Shown: in pieces, positions 16,341 to 25,126 of the stretch | Layout of the letters: each line of letters begins with the position of its first letter | Position numbering within the stretch: position 1 is the first letter of the stretch | Origin: Streptomyces sp. NBC_01255 | GTDB lineage: Bacteria; Actinomycetota; Actinomycetes; Streptomycetales; Streptomycetaceae | Direction of reading: 5' to 3' | Assembly (NCBI RefSeq): GCF_036226445.1 | Contig: NZ_CP108474.1 | Coordinates: 620,001-684,000, forward strand | Length of the DNA stretch: 64,000 nt | Made by a program: the position numbers and the translations under genes | Notes under the pieces: model-generated | Database searches by the model: none | Told to the model about the DNA's origin: nothing | The model's input: the letters and a program-made list of their open reading frames with translations, nothing else

Positions 16341-17276
16341 ATGGTGAGAGCCGTGGATCTCGACATGGCACAGGTACGCGCCTTCGTCCGCACCGCCGAG
16401 GAACTGCACTTCGGGCGGGCCGCCGGGACGCTCGACGTCTCCCAGCAGGCCCTGTCCAAGCGGATCGCGCGGCTGGAATCCCTGCTCGGCACCCGACTGT
16501 TCGAGCGCGGCGGCAACGGCGTCCGCCTCACCGGGTCCGGACGGCGTTTCCTCGCGCCCGCCCGGCAGGCGCTCGCCGCCGCCGACACGGCGGTCGCGGC
16601 GGCCGTGGGGAACGACCGTCCGCTGCGCGTGGACGTCTGGGGGCACCTCTACGCGCCGATGCGGACCCTGGCCCAGGTCGCCGGAGAGGCAGGCGAGTTG
16701 GTGTCGGGGCACGGACGCGACCTGCCGTCGGTGACGGAGGCCCTGCTGCGGGGCGACATCGACGCGGCGATCGGCCGGGTCCATCCTCCGCTCCGCGCCG
16801 GGCTGACGCACCGGCTCGTCCGTCTCGAACCGGTCGACGCCGTCCTCGGTACGGACCATCCGCTCGCCGCCGAACCGTCACTGCGCCCGGACCGGCTGCG
16901 CGACAGCGTGCTGTGGGCGCCCGGTCCGCTGGACCGGCTCGACTTCCTTCACCGGTTCGCCGACCGGTTCGGCATCCGCGACAGGGCCGCGAGCGTCAAC
17001 CTGGGCCTCGCCCACTTCCTCGGCGAAGTGGCGGCGGATCCGCGGCGCTTCTCGCTGCTGCCCGCCGACGTGCCCCTGCCGGAGGTCCCCGGGCTGCGCT
17101 CGGTCCCGCTGGTCGATCCCACACCGCTGTACGCCTGGTCGTTGCTGTGGCGCACCGGCAGCGGGCACCCCGGGCTGCACGGGCTCACGGCCGCCTGCGC
17201 CGCGGAGGCACGGCGCAGCCGATGGCTGGAGTACGACCCCGCACGCGACTGGCTGCCCGAGCCGCCCGGACACTGA
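16341..17276 (+). CDS. LysR family transcriptional regulator
   Basis: This 311-residue protein has the N-terminal LysR winged helix-turn-helix (VRAFVRTAEELHFGRAAGTLDVSQQALSKRIARLE) and a periplasmic-binding-type effector domain with DIDAAIGR and LRPDRLRDSVLW. ATG 16341 is the first codon; GTG 16353 has an equally plausible site before it. It faces away from the MDR-hydrolase-SDR operon and probably regulates it through the repeats in the 71-base gap. The effector is unknown but is likely to be a substrate or intermediate of that operon. Confidence 0.9.
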   Translation: MVRAVDLDMAQVRAFVRTAEELHFGRAAGTLDVSQQALSKRIARLESLLGTRLFERGGNGVRLTGSGRRFLAPARQALAAADTAVAAAVGNDRPLRVDVWGHLYAPMRTLAQVAGEAGELVSGHGRDLPSVTEALLRGDIDAAIGRVHPPLRAGLTHRLVRLEPVDAVLGTDHPLAAEPSLRPDRLRDSVLWAPGPLDRLDFLHRFADRFGIRDRAASVNLGLAHFLGEVAADPRRFSLLPADVPLPEVPGLRSVPLVDPTPLYAWSLLWRTGSGHPGLHGLTAACAAEARRSRWLEYDPARDWLPEPPGH

Positions 17277-17297
17277 ACCTGCCCCCCTGTCAGACCA

Positions 17298-17963
17298 TCA
17301 GCACGTGGCGACCAGTCCTCGCAGCAGGGCCAGGTCCACGTCCACCAGGCTGCTCACGACCGTCCTGCGCGGTGCCGGCGGGATGGTGGTGAGCGAGGGT
17401 ACGGCCACGACCCCGCAGCCCGCCGCCTCCGCGGAGGCGACGCCGGTCGGGGTGTCCTCGACGGCGACGCAGGAGGCCGGAGCGGCGCCGAGGGCGGTCA
17501 GGGCCGCCCGGTAGGGGTCGGGGTGCGGCTTGGTGCGCGGGGTCTCGCCAGCCGCCACGGAGAGTGTGAACCAGTGCCGGCCGATGGCGTCGAGGACGGT
17601 GTCCACGACCGGCCGCGGTGAGGCCGAGACCAGCGCCGTGGGGATGCCCGCGGCGTGGAGCGCTGTGAGGAGTTCCAGGGCCCCGGGAAGCGGGACGACC
17701 TGTCGGCGTACGAGTTCCGTGAACCGCCGCTCCAGGGCGTCGCCGATCCCGGTCGTCTCCCCGCGGCCGTCCGCGCGGGAGGCGAGGTGCGCGGCGCAGT
17801 CCTCGACCGCGCGGCCGAGGACGTACGAGAGGTCCGCGTCCGTGAGCGTGATTCCCAGGCCGATGGCCTGCTCCTCGACCGTCCGCTGCCAGAGGCGCTC
17901 GGTGTCGACGAGTGTGCCGTCCATGTCGAAGAGGACCGCTTGGAGTTCGGTGGGCACGGGCAC
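17298..17963 (-). CDS. HAD superfamily hydrolase (beta-phosphoglucomutase/phosphatase-like)
   Basis: This 221-residue protein carries all HAD motifs: DMDGTLVDT near the start, VSAS (motif II), KPHPDPY (motif III lysine) and VEDTPTG (motif IV). A helical cap sits between motifs I and II, as in subfamily IA sugar-phosphate phosphatases and phosphomutases. The start at GTG 17963 has AGGGAG seven bases upstream; GTG 18002 would overlap the GH35 stop but sits too close to its own Shine-Dalgarno. It is the last gene of the glycan operon and probably acts on a sugar phosphate. Confidence 0.87.
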   Translation of the reverse strand: MPVPTELQAVLFDMDGTLVDTERLWQRTVEEQAIGLGITLTDADLSYVLGRAVEDCAAHLASRADGRGETTGIGDALERRFTELVRRQVVPLPGALELLTALHAAGIPTALVSASPRPVVDTVLDAIGRHWFTLSVAAGETPRTKPHPDPYRAALTALGAAPASCVAVEDTPTGVASAEAAGCGVVAVPSLTTIPPAPRRTVVSSLVDVDLALLRGLVATC

Positions 17964-17998
17964 GGGGATGCTCCCTGGGGTGAGCTGATCGGGGCGGG

Positions 17999-19753
17999 TC
18001 ACTCCTCGGTGGCTCCGAGGGCGGGGGTGTCGCGGAGGTGGACGTGGCGCGTGGCGGTGGCGTGGAGTTCGAGGACGGTGACGTCGTTGGCGCCGGCCCT
18101 GAGGACGGGTGCGGGGACGTACAGGCTGGTCTGCGGGCCCCGGGACCAGTAGCGGCCCAGGGGGAAGCCGTTGATCCAGGCCAGGCCCTTGGTCCAGCCG
18201 TCGAGGTGGAGGAAGGTGTCGGCGGGCTCGTCCACGGTGAGGGTTCCCCGGTGGAAGGCGGGCCCGACCGGCGGCCGTGCGGGGTCGGAGGGCTCGTACG
18301 CGACGGCGTCCGGGCGGTCCAGGGGCAGGGCACGGCTGTGCCAGGCGGCGGGCCGGGCGCCGTTGACCGTGGTGTGGCCGAGGAGGCCCTTGTGGTCGCG
18401 GAGCCGCGGCCCGTAGTTGACGCGCCCCTGGTTCTCGACGAGGACGGCGAGCCGGGCGCCCGGGCGGGGGACGGTGAAGGCGAGGGCGTGCTCGTGGTTC
18501 TCGCGTTCCAGGACGCCGACCGGCTGTCCGTCGACGAAGACCTGGGCGCGGTCGTGGACGTGCTCGGCGTGCAGGACCGCCGGTCCGCGCGTGGGCAGGT
18601 CGGTCTCGTAGAGGACGAATCCGAAGGCGTGGCCGAGCTCTTCCATGGTCAGCGGCCGGTCGGCGGTCGCGGGGGCGCCGAGGGCGTCGGCGTGTGGCAG
18701 GAGGCCGGCCGTGTGGGTGAGCTCCACCGGCCCGTACGCCGCCTTGGGGGCGGCGGGCGGCAGGGGGTCCTCGGGGACGGGCGCGTGGCGGGCGATGACC
18801 TCGCGGAAGGCGGCGTACTTCGGGGTGGGGTCCCCGGCTTCGTCGAGGAGGGCATCGTAGTCGTAGGAGGTGACGGTGGGACGGTAGGTGCCCTTGTCGT
18901 TGGCTCCGTTGGTGAAGCCGAAGTTGGTGCCGCCGTGGAACATGTAGATGTTGACGGAGGCGCCGGCGGCGAGCAGGGTGTCGAGCTCGGCGGCGGCGTC
19001 GGCCGGGTCGCGGCGGGCGTGGATGCCGCCCCAGCGGTCGAACCAGCCGATCCAGAACTCCGAGCACATCAGCGGACCCCGCGGCCGGAGCTCGCGCAGC
19101 GCGGCCAGGCCTTCGGCGGCGCGGCTGCCGAAGTTGGCGGTGGCCAGGACGCCGTCGAGGCTTCCGCGGGCGAGGTCGGAGGGCTGGTCGCAGGTGAAGA
19201 GGGGCACGTCGACGCCGTGCCGGCGCAGCATGGCGGCGAGTTCGGCGAGGTAGGCGGTGTCGTCGCCGTGTGCGCCGTACTCGTTCTCGACCTGGACGGC
19301 GATGATCGGTCCGCCGTTGCTGCCGAGGTGGGGGCGGAGCGGTGTGAGGAGGGCGCCGAGGTAGTCGTCGACGGCGCTCAGGTAGCGGGGGTCGCGGCTG
19401 CGCGGTACGAGGTCGTCCTCGGCGAGCAGCCAGGAGGGGAGGCCGCCGCCCTCCCACTCCGCGCAGATGTACGGGCCCGGCCGGAGGAGGACGTGGAGTC
19501 CTTCGGCGGCAGCGGTGTCGAGGAAGCGGGGCAGGTCGAGACCTCCGTCGAGGCGGAACTCCCCGCGGCGGGGGGCGTGCGCGTTCCACGGGACGTAGGT
19601 CTCGACCGTGTTGAGGCCCAGCAGCCGTGCCTTGTGGAGTCGGTCGGCCCACTGCTCCGGGTGGACGCGGAAGTAGTGCAGGGCTCCGGAGACGATCCGG
19701 AACGGGTGGGCGTCGAGACGGAAGCCGTCGTCGGCGATCTCCAGTCGGGACAT
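17999..19753 (-). CDS. GH35 beta-galactosidase
   Basis: This 584-residue enzyme begins FRIVSGALHYFRVHPEQWADRL, the GH35 signature. The acid/base glutamate lies in VQVENEYG and the nucleophile glutamate in MCSEFWIGWFDRWGG. After the TIM barrel come the jelly-roll domains usual in bacterial GH35 (VLHAEHVHDRAQVFVDG; FPLGRYWSRGPQTSLYVPAPVL). There is no signal peptide, so it acts inside the cell on oligosaccharides brought in by the ABC transporter of the same operon. GAGGAG stands nine bases before the ATG. It should release terminal beta-galactose; the linkage is not visible. Confidence 0.93.
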   Translation of the reverse strand: MSRLEIADDGFRLDAHPFRIVSGALHYFRVHPEQWADRLHKARLLGLNTVETYVPWNAHAPRRGEFRLDGGLDLPRFLDTAAAEGLHVLLRPGPYICAEWEGGGLPSWLLAEDDLVPRSRDPRYLSAVDDYLGALLTPLRPHLGSNGGPIIAVQVENEYGAHGDDTAYLAELAAMLRRHGVDVPLFTCDQPSDLARGSLDGVLATANFGSRAAEGLAALRELRPRGPLMCSEFWIGWFDRWGGIHARRDPADAAAELDTLLAAGASVNIYMFHGGTNFGFTNGANDKGTYRPTVTSYDYDALLDEAGDPTPKYAAFREVIARHAPVPEDPLPPAAPKAAYGPVELTHTAGLLPHADALGAPATADRPLTMEELGHAFGFVLYETDLPTRGPAVLHAEHVHDRAQVFVDGQPVGVLERENHEHALAFTVPRPGARLAVLVENQGRVNYGPRLRDHKGLLGHTTVNGARPAAWHSRALPLDRPDAVAYEPSDPARPPVGPAFHRGTLTVDEPADTFLHLDGWTKGLAWINGFPLGRYWSRGPQTSLYVPAPVLRAGANDVTVLELHATATRHVHLRDTPALGATEE

Positions 19754-19798
19754 GCGGTGCTGCTCCTCAGAGGGGGTGACCGGGTGCGACGGTAGGTG

Positions 19799-21742
19799 CT
19801 AGGCGAGCGGGCGGCACAGCAGGGCGTCGGGGGCGCCGCCGTGGTTCCACTTCCAGGTGAAGGCGACGCCGGCGACGTACTCGTCGTCGTCGCACTGGCC
19901 CTTGTAGTAGCCCGGCGCCCAGTCGCTGGCGTTCGAGCCGCCGGTGGCGGGCCGGTTGTCGCCCTTGTCGAACCAGAGCACGCGGTTGGTGGTGGGGAGG
20001 GAGGCGGTCGCGGGCGCGCACAGCAGGGCCGACATGGCGTTGCCCTTCACGCTGTAGCCGACCGCGAAGGTGCGGTCGGGGCACTGGCGCTTGTCGTAGC
20101 CGCTGGCCCAGTCGCCCCCGGTGACGTACCGCTCGTCGGTGACGACGGTCCAGGGGCCGCCGGCCTTGGCCGGCTGACCGGCGTCGGTGCACAGGCCGCG
20201 GTTGTCACTGCGGCCGAGGCCGACGAGTCGCTGGGTGTCGGGGCAGTTGCCCTTGCGGTTGCCCGGGGACCAGTCCGGCTTCGCCAGCATGGTGGCGGAG
20301 ACGTTGTAGTCGGTGTGGTCGAGGTCGAGCATGTTCCAGCGGGTGGCCGGTGCGATGGGTCCGGTCCTGCCGCCGGCGACGAGCTTGTTCCAGTCGTCGG
20401 CGCGCCAGTCGCCGCCGTCCTGGATGCCCTGGCGGCTGCCGTTCGCGCCGTATCCGAGGAGGGCCCAGTTGTCCATCTGGGCGCCGGAGGCGTCGGTCCA
20501 GCCGACGAGGGGCCAGATCGCGAAGTCGGTGTCGTTCTTGACGAGGATGTCGGTGAAGCGGTGGAACCAGTCCTGTTCCTTGGTGTTGGTCGAACCGCGG
20601 CCGCCCGCGCCGAACTCGCTGATCCAGACCGGGGCGGTGAAGTGCTGTCCCGACCGGGTGACGAAGAGGGCTTCGTCGTCGACGACCTGGGCGAGCTGCT
20701 CGGCGGTGAAGTCCTGGTAGCGGGGGTCGCTGGTGGAGCCGGGGCCGCTGCCGGCTCCGGTGTTGGCGGGGCCGGTGTAGCCGTAGAAGTGGGCGGCGTA
20801 CACGAGCTTGTCCGACTGGATCAGGGTGTGGGAGAGGGTGGCGACCGGCTTCAGCTGCGGGCGGCCGTGCTCCAGCCCGTCGAGCGGGATGCCGTACCAG
20901 TTGATGCCCTCCATGACGATGAGCATGTCGGGGTTGGCCTGGAGGATCTTGTTCCCGGCCTCTTCGTACGCGGCGTACAGGTCGTGGTCGTCGTACCAGC
21001 CCCAGTTGGGGTTGTCCCAGGTGTCGCGGCGGACCTCGTTGCGCAGGTCGGCGCCGACCACGCGCTTGTTGGCCTTGTAGCGGTTCGTCAGGAACACCCA
21101 GTCGTTCACCCACTGCTGGGTGGTCTGGCCGCTGTTCCAGCGCTCGTTGCCGTCGAGGCCACAGCAGAAGCGGGACGTGGTGGTGTGGTTGTTGAGGATC
21201 ACCGCGAAGCCGTCGGCGGTGAGCGCGGCGATGGCCGCGTCGAGCACCTGGAGGGGGGTCTTGCCCTTCAGCTGCGGGTTGGCGGCGACGGCCGCGTCCG
21301 GGACGGGGGTGGTGTTGTGGACGAGGGCGTTGGAAAACGGCAGCCGGATGCTGTTGAGGCCGAGGCGGTGGAAGTCGGCCAGGATCGTGGACATGGGGAC
21401 CCTGTCGAGGCCCAGGGGCATGTCGTCGGCCTTGATGCCGTGCATGTGGTTGGCGGGGTCGTTGATGTCCCCGCTGCCGGTCCAGGTGCCCTGGGCGCCC
21501 TCCCAGTTGCCCGACTTCAGCTTGAAGCGGTTGCCGTCGGCGTCGACGATCCAGCGGCCCCGGGTGCTGAGGGGTGCGGTCCAGGACGCGGCGAGCTGCG
21601 GGCCGGTCAGGGGCACGGGCGGTGCGACCGCCTCCGCCGCGGCGGGCTGGAGCGAGGTGGCGGAGGCGGGAGTGCCGAGGAGCAGCGCGGACAGCACGGC
21701 GAGGGCCGCTGTCGCGCGTCGGAGCAGTGGGCGAGATGGCAC
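19799..21742 (-). CDS. Secreted GH5-like glycoside hydrolase with C-terminal triplicated domain
   Basis: From GTG 21742 (AAGGAG five bases before) the 647-residue protein has a signal peptide (RRATAALAVLSALLLGTPASA) and a TIM-barrel glycosidase of the cellulase GH5 type. The barrel shows NSIRLPFSN, DLRNEVRRD with the acid/base Glu, VMEGINWYG and WISEFGAGG with the nucleophile Glu. From about residue 485 three repeats follow, each with DW-x-x-G-x-x-K-x-x-C and, in the last two, ALLC at the end. They probably form a small cysteine-containing beta module, perhaps carbohydrate-binding. The enzyme should cut a polysaccharide outside the cell to feed the ABC importer and GH35/GH36. The polymer (galactan, mannan or glucan) is not determined. 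Confidence 0.85.
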   Translation of the reverse strand: MPSRPLLRRATAALAVLSALLLGTPASATSLQPAAAEAVAPPVPLTGPQLAASWTAPLSTRGRWIVDADGNRFKLKSGNWEGAQGTWTGSGDINDPANHMHGIKADDMPLGLDRVPMSTILADFHRLGLNSIRLPFSNALVHNTTPVPDAAVAANPQLKGKTPLQVLDAAIAALTADGFAVILNNHTTTSRFCCGLDGNERWNSGQTTQQWVNDWVFLTNRYKANKRVVGADLRNEVRRDTWDNPNWGWYDDHDLYAAYEEAGNKILQANPDMLIVMEGINWYGIPLDGLEHGRPQLKPVATLSHTLIQSDKLVYAAHFYGYTGPANTGAGSGPGSTSDPRYQDFTAEQLAQVVDDEALFVTRSGQHFTAPVWISEFGAGGRGSTNTKEQDWFHRFTDILVKNDTDFAIWPLVGWTDASGAQMDNWALLGYGANGSRQGIQDGGDWRADDWNKLVAGGRTGPIAPATRWNMLDLDHTDYNVSATMLAKPDWSPGNRKGNCPDTQRLVGLGRSDNRGLCTDAGQPAKAGGPWTVVTDERYVTGGDWASGYDKRQCPDRTFAVGYSVKGNAMSALLCAPATASLPTTNRVLWFDKGDNRPATGGSNASDWAPGYYKGQCDDDEYVAGVAFTWKWNHGGAPDALLCRPLA

Positions 21743-21819
21743 GGGATCTCCTTACGGAAGGGGTCGTGAGCCTGTTCTCGTGGTGCGGTTCATGAGGGGC
21801 GGAGCCGTGGAGCCGCGGG

Positions 21820-22677
21820 TCAGCCCTTGAGGCCGCTGGTGGCGATGCCTTCGACGATGTAGCGCTGGGCGACGAGGAACATGACGACCAGGGGCGTGAT
21901 GGTGACGACGGCGCCGGCGAAGAGCCCCGGCAGGTTGATCGTCTGCGAGGTGAGGAAGGTGGACAGCGCGATCTGCGCGGTCCAGGCGGACGGGTCCTGG
22001 CCGATGACCAGGGGCCACAGGAAGGAGTTCCAGCTGTCGATGAAGGACAGCGCCCCGAGCGAGGCCAGCATGGCTCCGGAGCTCGGCAGCGCGATCCGGC
22101 GGTACAGACCGAGCCAGCCGAGGCCGTCGAGCCGGCCGGCCTCCTCGATCTCGGTCGGGAACTGGAGGTAGAAGTTGCGGAAGAGCAGCACCGCGAACGG
22201 GTTGAAGAGACCGGGCACGATGAGGCCCCAGAGCGTGTTGACGCCGCCCATCGAGCCGACGACGACGAACGTCGGGACGAAGGTGACCGAGCCGGGGATC
22301 ATCAGCGTCGCCACCACCAGGGCGAGCAGCACCCCGCGTCCCGGGACGGGGATCCGGGCGAGGGCGTAGCCGGCGGCGGACGCGAGGAGTGTGGAGACGG
22401 GCGCGGTGATGCCGGCGATCAGCAGCGAGTTGCCGAGGGCCCGCGCCATGTTGACGGTGGGGTCGGCGAACAGTGCGGTGAAGTTCTCGAAGTGCAGGGT
22501 CGAGGGCCACCACGTCCACTCCGGAGCGGTCAGACTCTGCGAGTCCATCAGCGAGTTGCGGAGCATCAGGTAGAAGGGCGCGAGGAAGGCCGCGGTGAGC
22601 AGGCCGATGAGCAGGCCGCGTACGAGCAGGCGCGCGCCTCGGGACACTCCGGGCAGGGTGATCACGGGTGTCGTCAC
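21820..22677 (-). CDS. Carbohydrate ABC transporter permease (MalG type)
   Basis: This 285-residue protein has six hydrophobic helices and the inner-membrane component EAA loop (EEAGRLDGLGWLGLYRRIALP) that contacts the ATPase. The N-terminal FLAPFYLMLRNSLM is typical of the MalG/UgpE family. It follows the MalF-type gene by seven bases and precedes GH5 in the operon. No ATPase gene is present, as usual in Streptomyces, where the shared ATPase MsiK serves many sugar importers. Confidence 0.92.
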   Translation of the reverse strand: MTTPVITLPGVSRGARLLVRGLLIGLLTAAFLAPFYLMLRNSLMDSQSLTAPEWTWWPSTLHFENFTALFADPTVNMARALGNSLLIAGITAPVSTLLASAAGYALARIPVPGRGVLLALVVATLMIPGSVTFVPTFVVVGSMGGVNTLWGLIVPGLFNPFAVLLFRNFYLQFPTEIEEAGRLDGLGWLGLYRRIALPSSGAMLASLGALSFIDSWNSFLWPLVIGQDPSAWTAQIALSTFLTSQTINLPGLFAGAVVTITPLVVMFLVAQRYIVEGIATSGLKG

Positions 22678-22684
22678 GGGTGTC

Positions 22685-23704
22685 TCACTCTCCGCTCCTG
22701 CCGAAGCCGGTGAACCGACCCTGGATCAGGGTCACTCCGACGATGACGGCGGTGAGCACGAAGGCGCCGGCGGAGCCGAGGCCGTAGTTCTGGCTGCCCA
22801 TGGCGGTGTTGTAGAGGTGGACCAGCGGGGTCTGTACGGGGGCGGTGCCGGTTCCGGAGAGACCGCTGTTGAAGAGGTTGTAGAACTCGTCGAAGGCCTG
22901 GAAGGCGGCGATGAACAGGAGCATCAGGACGGCGACGGAGGTGTTCCGCAGCATCGGCAGGGTGATCCTGGTCAGGAGCCGCCGGCCGGTGGCGCCGTCG
23001 AGCGCGGCGGCCTCGTTGACCTCCCGGGGGATGGCCTGGAGCCCGGCGAGGAAGAGCACCATGTAGAAGCCGACCTGGAGCCAGAGGCGCAGGGTGACGA
23101 GCACGACCCAGTAGAGCGGCGGCGAGGAGGACTGCAGCCAGGCCACGGGTTCCGCTCCGAACCAGCCGCCGATCGTGTTGGCGATGCCCGCCGGCAGGCC
23201 GTTGAACAGGGACATCTTCCACAGCAGTGACGCGGCGACGTACGAGACGGCCGCCGGGACGAGGAAGGTGGTCCGCAGCAGCGCCCGGCCCCGGCGGACC
23301 CGGTGCACGAGCAGGGCGAGCCCGAGGGAGGCGGCGAAGGTGACCGGCACGATGAAGGCGGTGAAGACGAGGATCTGGAGCAGGGAGTCGCGGAACGCCT
23401 GGTCGGACAGGAGCCTTTGGTAGTTCTCGAGTCCGACCCACTGGCCGAGGGCGATGGTGCCGCGCGCGTCGCTGAGGCTGAGCAGGAAGCTCCAGCCGAT
23501 CGCGACGTACTTGAAGACGCCGAGCCCGATCAGCGTCGGCGCGGTCAGCACCACGAACGCGATCCAGGCGGACCGGCCGACGCGGGGACGGCCGGTGCCG
23601 GGACGGCCGGTACGGGGACGGCCGGCCCGGCCGGCGCCGCGCGGGGAGTCCGCGCGGCGCCCGGCACGTTCGGGCTTCAGCGTGAGGTCGGTCGCCGGGT
23701 TCAT
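22685..23704 (-). CDS. Carbohydrate ABC transporter permease (MalF type)
   Basis: This 339-residue protein starts at ATG 23704, overlapping the stop of the solute-binding protein by ATGA. A 45-residue cytoplasmic N-terminus is rich in Arg/Gly/Pro (a run of GRP repeats) and precedes six membrane helices. The EAA loop is REVNEAAALDGATGRRLLTRITLP. It pairs with the MalG-type permease at 22677. Confidence 0.92.
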   Translation of the reverse strand: MNPATDLTLKPERAGRRADSPRGAGRAGRPRTGRPGTGRPRVGRSAWIAFVVLTAPTLIGLGVFKYVAIGWSFLLSLSDARGTIALGQWVGLENYQRLLSDQAFRDSLLQILVFTAFIVPVTFAASLGLALLVHRVRRGRALLRTTFLVPAAVSYVAASLLWKMSLFNGLPAGIANTIGGWFGAEPVAWLQSSSPPLYWVVLVTLRLWLQVGFYMVLFLAGLQAIPREVNEAAALDGATGRRLLTRITLPMLRNTSVAVLMLLFIAAFQAFDEFYNLFNSGLSGTGTAPVQTPLVHLYNTAMGSQNYGLGSAGAFVLTAVIVGVTLIQGRFTGFGRSGE

Positions 23705-24984
23705 CGGCCGCGCTGCTTGTCTATCTCGCTCTGGGCCTTCTTCACCGCTTCGGCCAGGAGGGCGGCCGGGTCGCCCTTCCCGCCGACGATCTTCGCCGCG
23801 GCTCCGTTGAAGGCGCTGCTCACGGCGGTGTCCCAGGTGCCCGGGTAGTGCTTCCCGTACTTCTGGGAGAGCGCCACGGTCTCCTTGGCGGGGCCGGCTG
23901 CGAGCTTCTTCGCGGTGGCCGCCACGGACGTGCGCGGCGGGACGTGGAAGCCGTAGCTCTCCGCGAAGTCCTTCTGAAGATCGGCCTGTTCGACCCACAG
24001 CCACTGGACGAACTTCTTGGCCGCTGCCACGTTCTTGCCCTTGGCGTTGACGCAGCTGGTCCATCCGCCGACCCGGACGACGGGGGCGCCGCCGGCCTTG
24101 AAGGCGGGCCAGGGCACCACGCCGAAGTCGTCGCCGAGCGCTGCCGTGACGGCCGGCATCGACCACAGGCCGCCCCACTGCATCGGCACGACGCCCTGGG
24201 TGAGGGCGGCGGGGTCCCACCAGTCGGTGGTGAAGCCGAGCAGCAGCGACTTGTCGTCGTGCAGACGCTTCAGGCCCGTCAGTGCTTCGAGGGCCTGCGC
24301 CGATCCGAACGCCACCTTGCCGTCGGGGGCCACGAGGTCGCCGCCGTTGGAGAAGACGGCGAGGGTCGCGGAGTCGCCGAGGCCGTCGTTGCCGACGAAC
24401 AGGCCCTTGTTCTTCTTGGTGGTGAGGGCCTTCGCCGCGGCGACGAGGCCGTCGAAGGTGGTGGGCGGGGTGATCCCGGCCTTGGACAGGACGCTCTTGC
24501 GGTAGTAGAGCATCATGACGTCGTCGATCATCTTGACGCCGTAGAGCTTGCCGTCGACGCCGACCGCGTCGACGGCGTTCTTGTTGAAGTCGCTTCTGGC
24601 GCTGCCGTACACGTCGTCGAGGGCGGCGATCTGGCCCCGGCGGGCGAGGCTCTCGCTGAAGTCGCCGATCTCGAACACGTCGGGGGCGGATTCGGTCAGC
24701 AGGGTCGCGTTGAGCTTGCCCGCGTAGTCGCCGGGCACCCACGTCACCTTGACGGCGATGTCCGGATGGGCCTTGGTGAAGGCGGTGGCGTAGCGGAGGA
24801 CCGCCTGCTGGGCGCCGGCCTCGCCGTAGGCGTGGTACCAGACGTTGAGGGTGGTCTTCGCTCCGGAGGCGGAGCCGCCGGTGGGGTCGGTGCTGCAGGC
24901 GGTCGTCAGGACGCTTCCGGCGGCGACGAGCAGCGATCCCGTCAGGAATCCGCGTCGGCTAAGCTCGGTTCTGCGTGCGCTCAT
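23701..24984 (-). CDS. Extracellular solute-binding lipoprotein (sugar ABC transporter)
   Basis: This 427-residue family 1 binding protein has a Tat-type signal (RRTELSRRGFLTGSLLVAAG) with lipobox LTTAC, so it is probably a lipoprotein exported by Tat. NVWYHAYGEAG at the mature start, APDVFEIGDFSE and MQWGGLWSMPAVTAALGDDFGVVPWP fit sugar-binding proteins. AAGGACGGGAC precedes the ATG. It is the first gene of the operon and presumably delivers galactosides or related oligosaccharides. Phased repeats at 25085-25115 lie in its promoter region. Confidence 0.92.
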   Translation of the reverse strand: MSARRTELSRRGFLTGSLLVAAGSVLTTACSTDPTGGSASGAKTTLNVWYHAYGEAGAQQAVLRYATAFTKAHPDIAVKVTWVPGDYAGKLNATLLTESAPDVFEIGDFSESLARRGQIAALDDVYGSARSDFNKNAVDAVGVDGKLYGVKMIDDVMMLYYRKSVLSKAGITPPTTFDGLVAAAKALTTKKNKGLFVGNDGLGDSATLAVFSNGGDLVAPDGKVAFGSAQALEALTGLKRLHDDKSLLLGFTTDWWDPAALTQGVVPMQWGGLWSMPAVTAALGDDFGVVPWPAFKAGGAPVVRVGGWTSCVNAKGKNVAAAKKFVQWLWVEQADLQKDFAESYGFHVPPRTSVAATAKKLAAGPAKETVALSQKYGKHYPGTWDTAVSSAFNGAAAKIVGGKGDPAALLAEAVKKAQSEIDKQRGR

Positions 24985-25084
24985 GTCCCGTCCTTCTGTG
25001 AGGGTGTGTGCAGGGCGGATGTGCTACCTGGTCGGCGCCTTCGTCAGTGCTTGCCGGCAGAGGAGGGCGACGGCCAGGGAGTCG

Positions 25085-25115
25085 TACGTGACGGCCGGGT
25101 GTCTTGCGTGACGGC
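25085..25115. promoter_or_regulatory. Phased direct repeats upstream of the ABC/GH operon
   Basis: T(A/G)CGTGACGGC occurs at 25085-25095 and again at 25105-25115, spaced exactly 20 bp. The pair lies in the 142-base gap between the ROK gene end and the solute-binding protein start, about 100 bases before that start. It is a plausible operator for the sugar operon. Repeats that are direct rather than inverted do not fit a simple ROK site, so the binder is open. Confidence 0.45.
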
Positions 25116-25126
25116 TGCGGGAGCGG

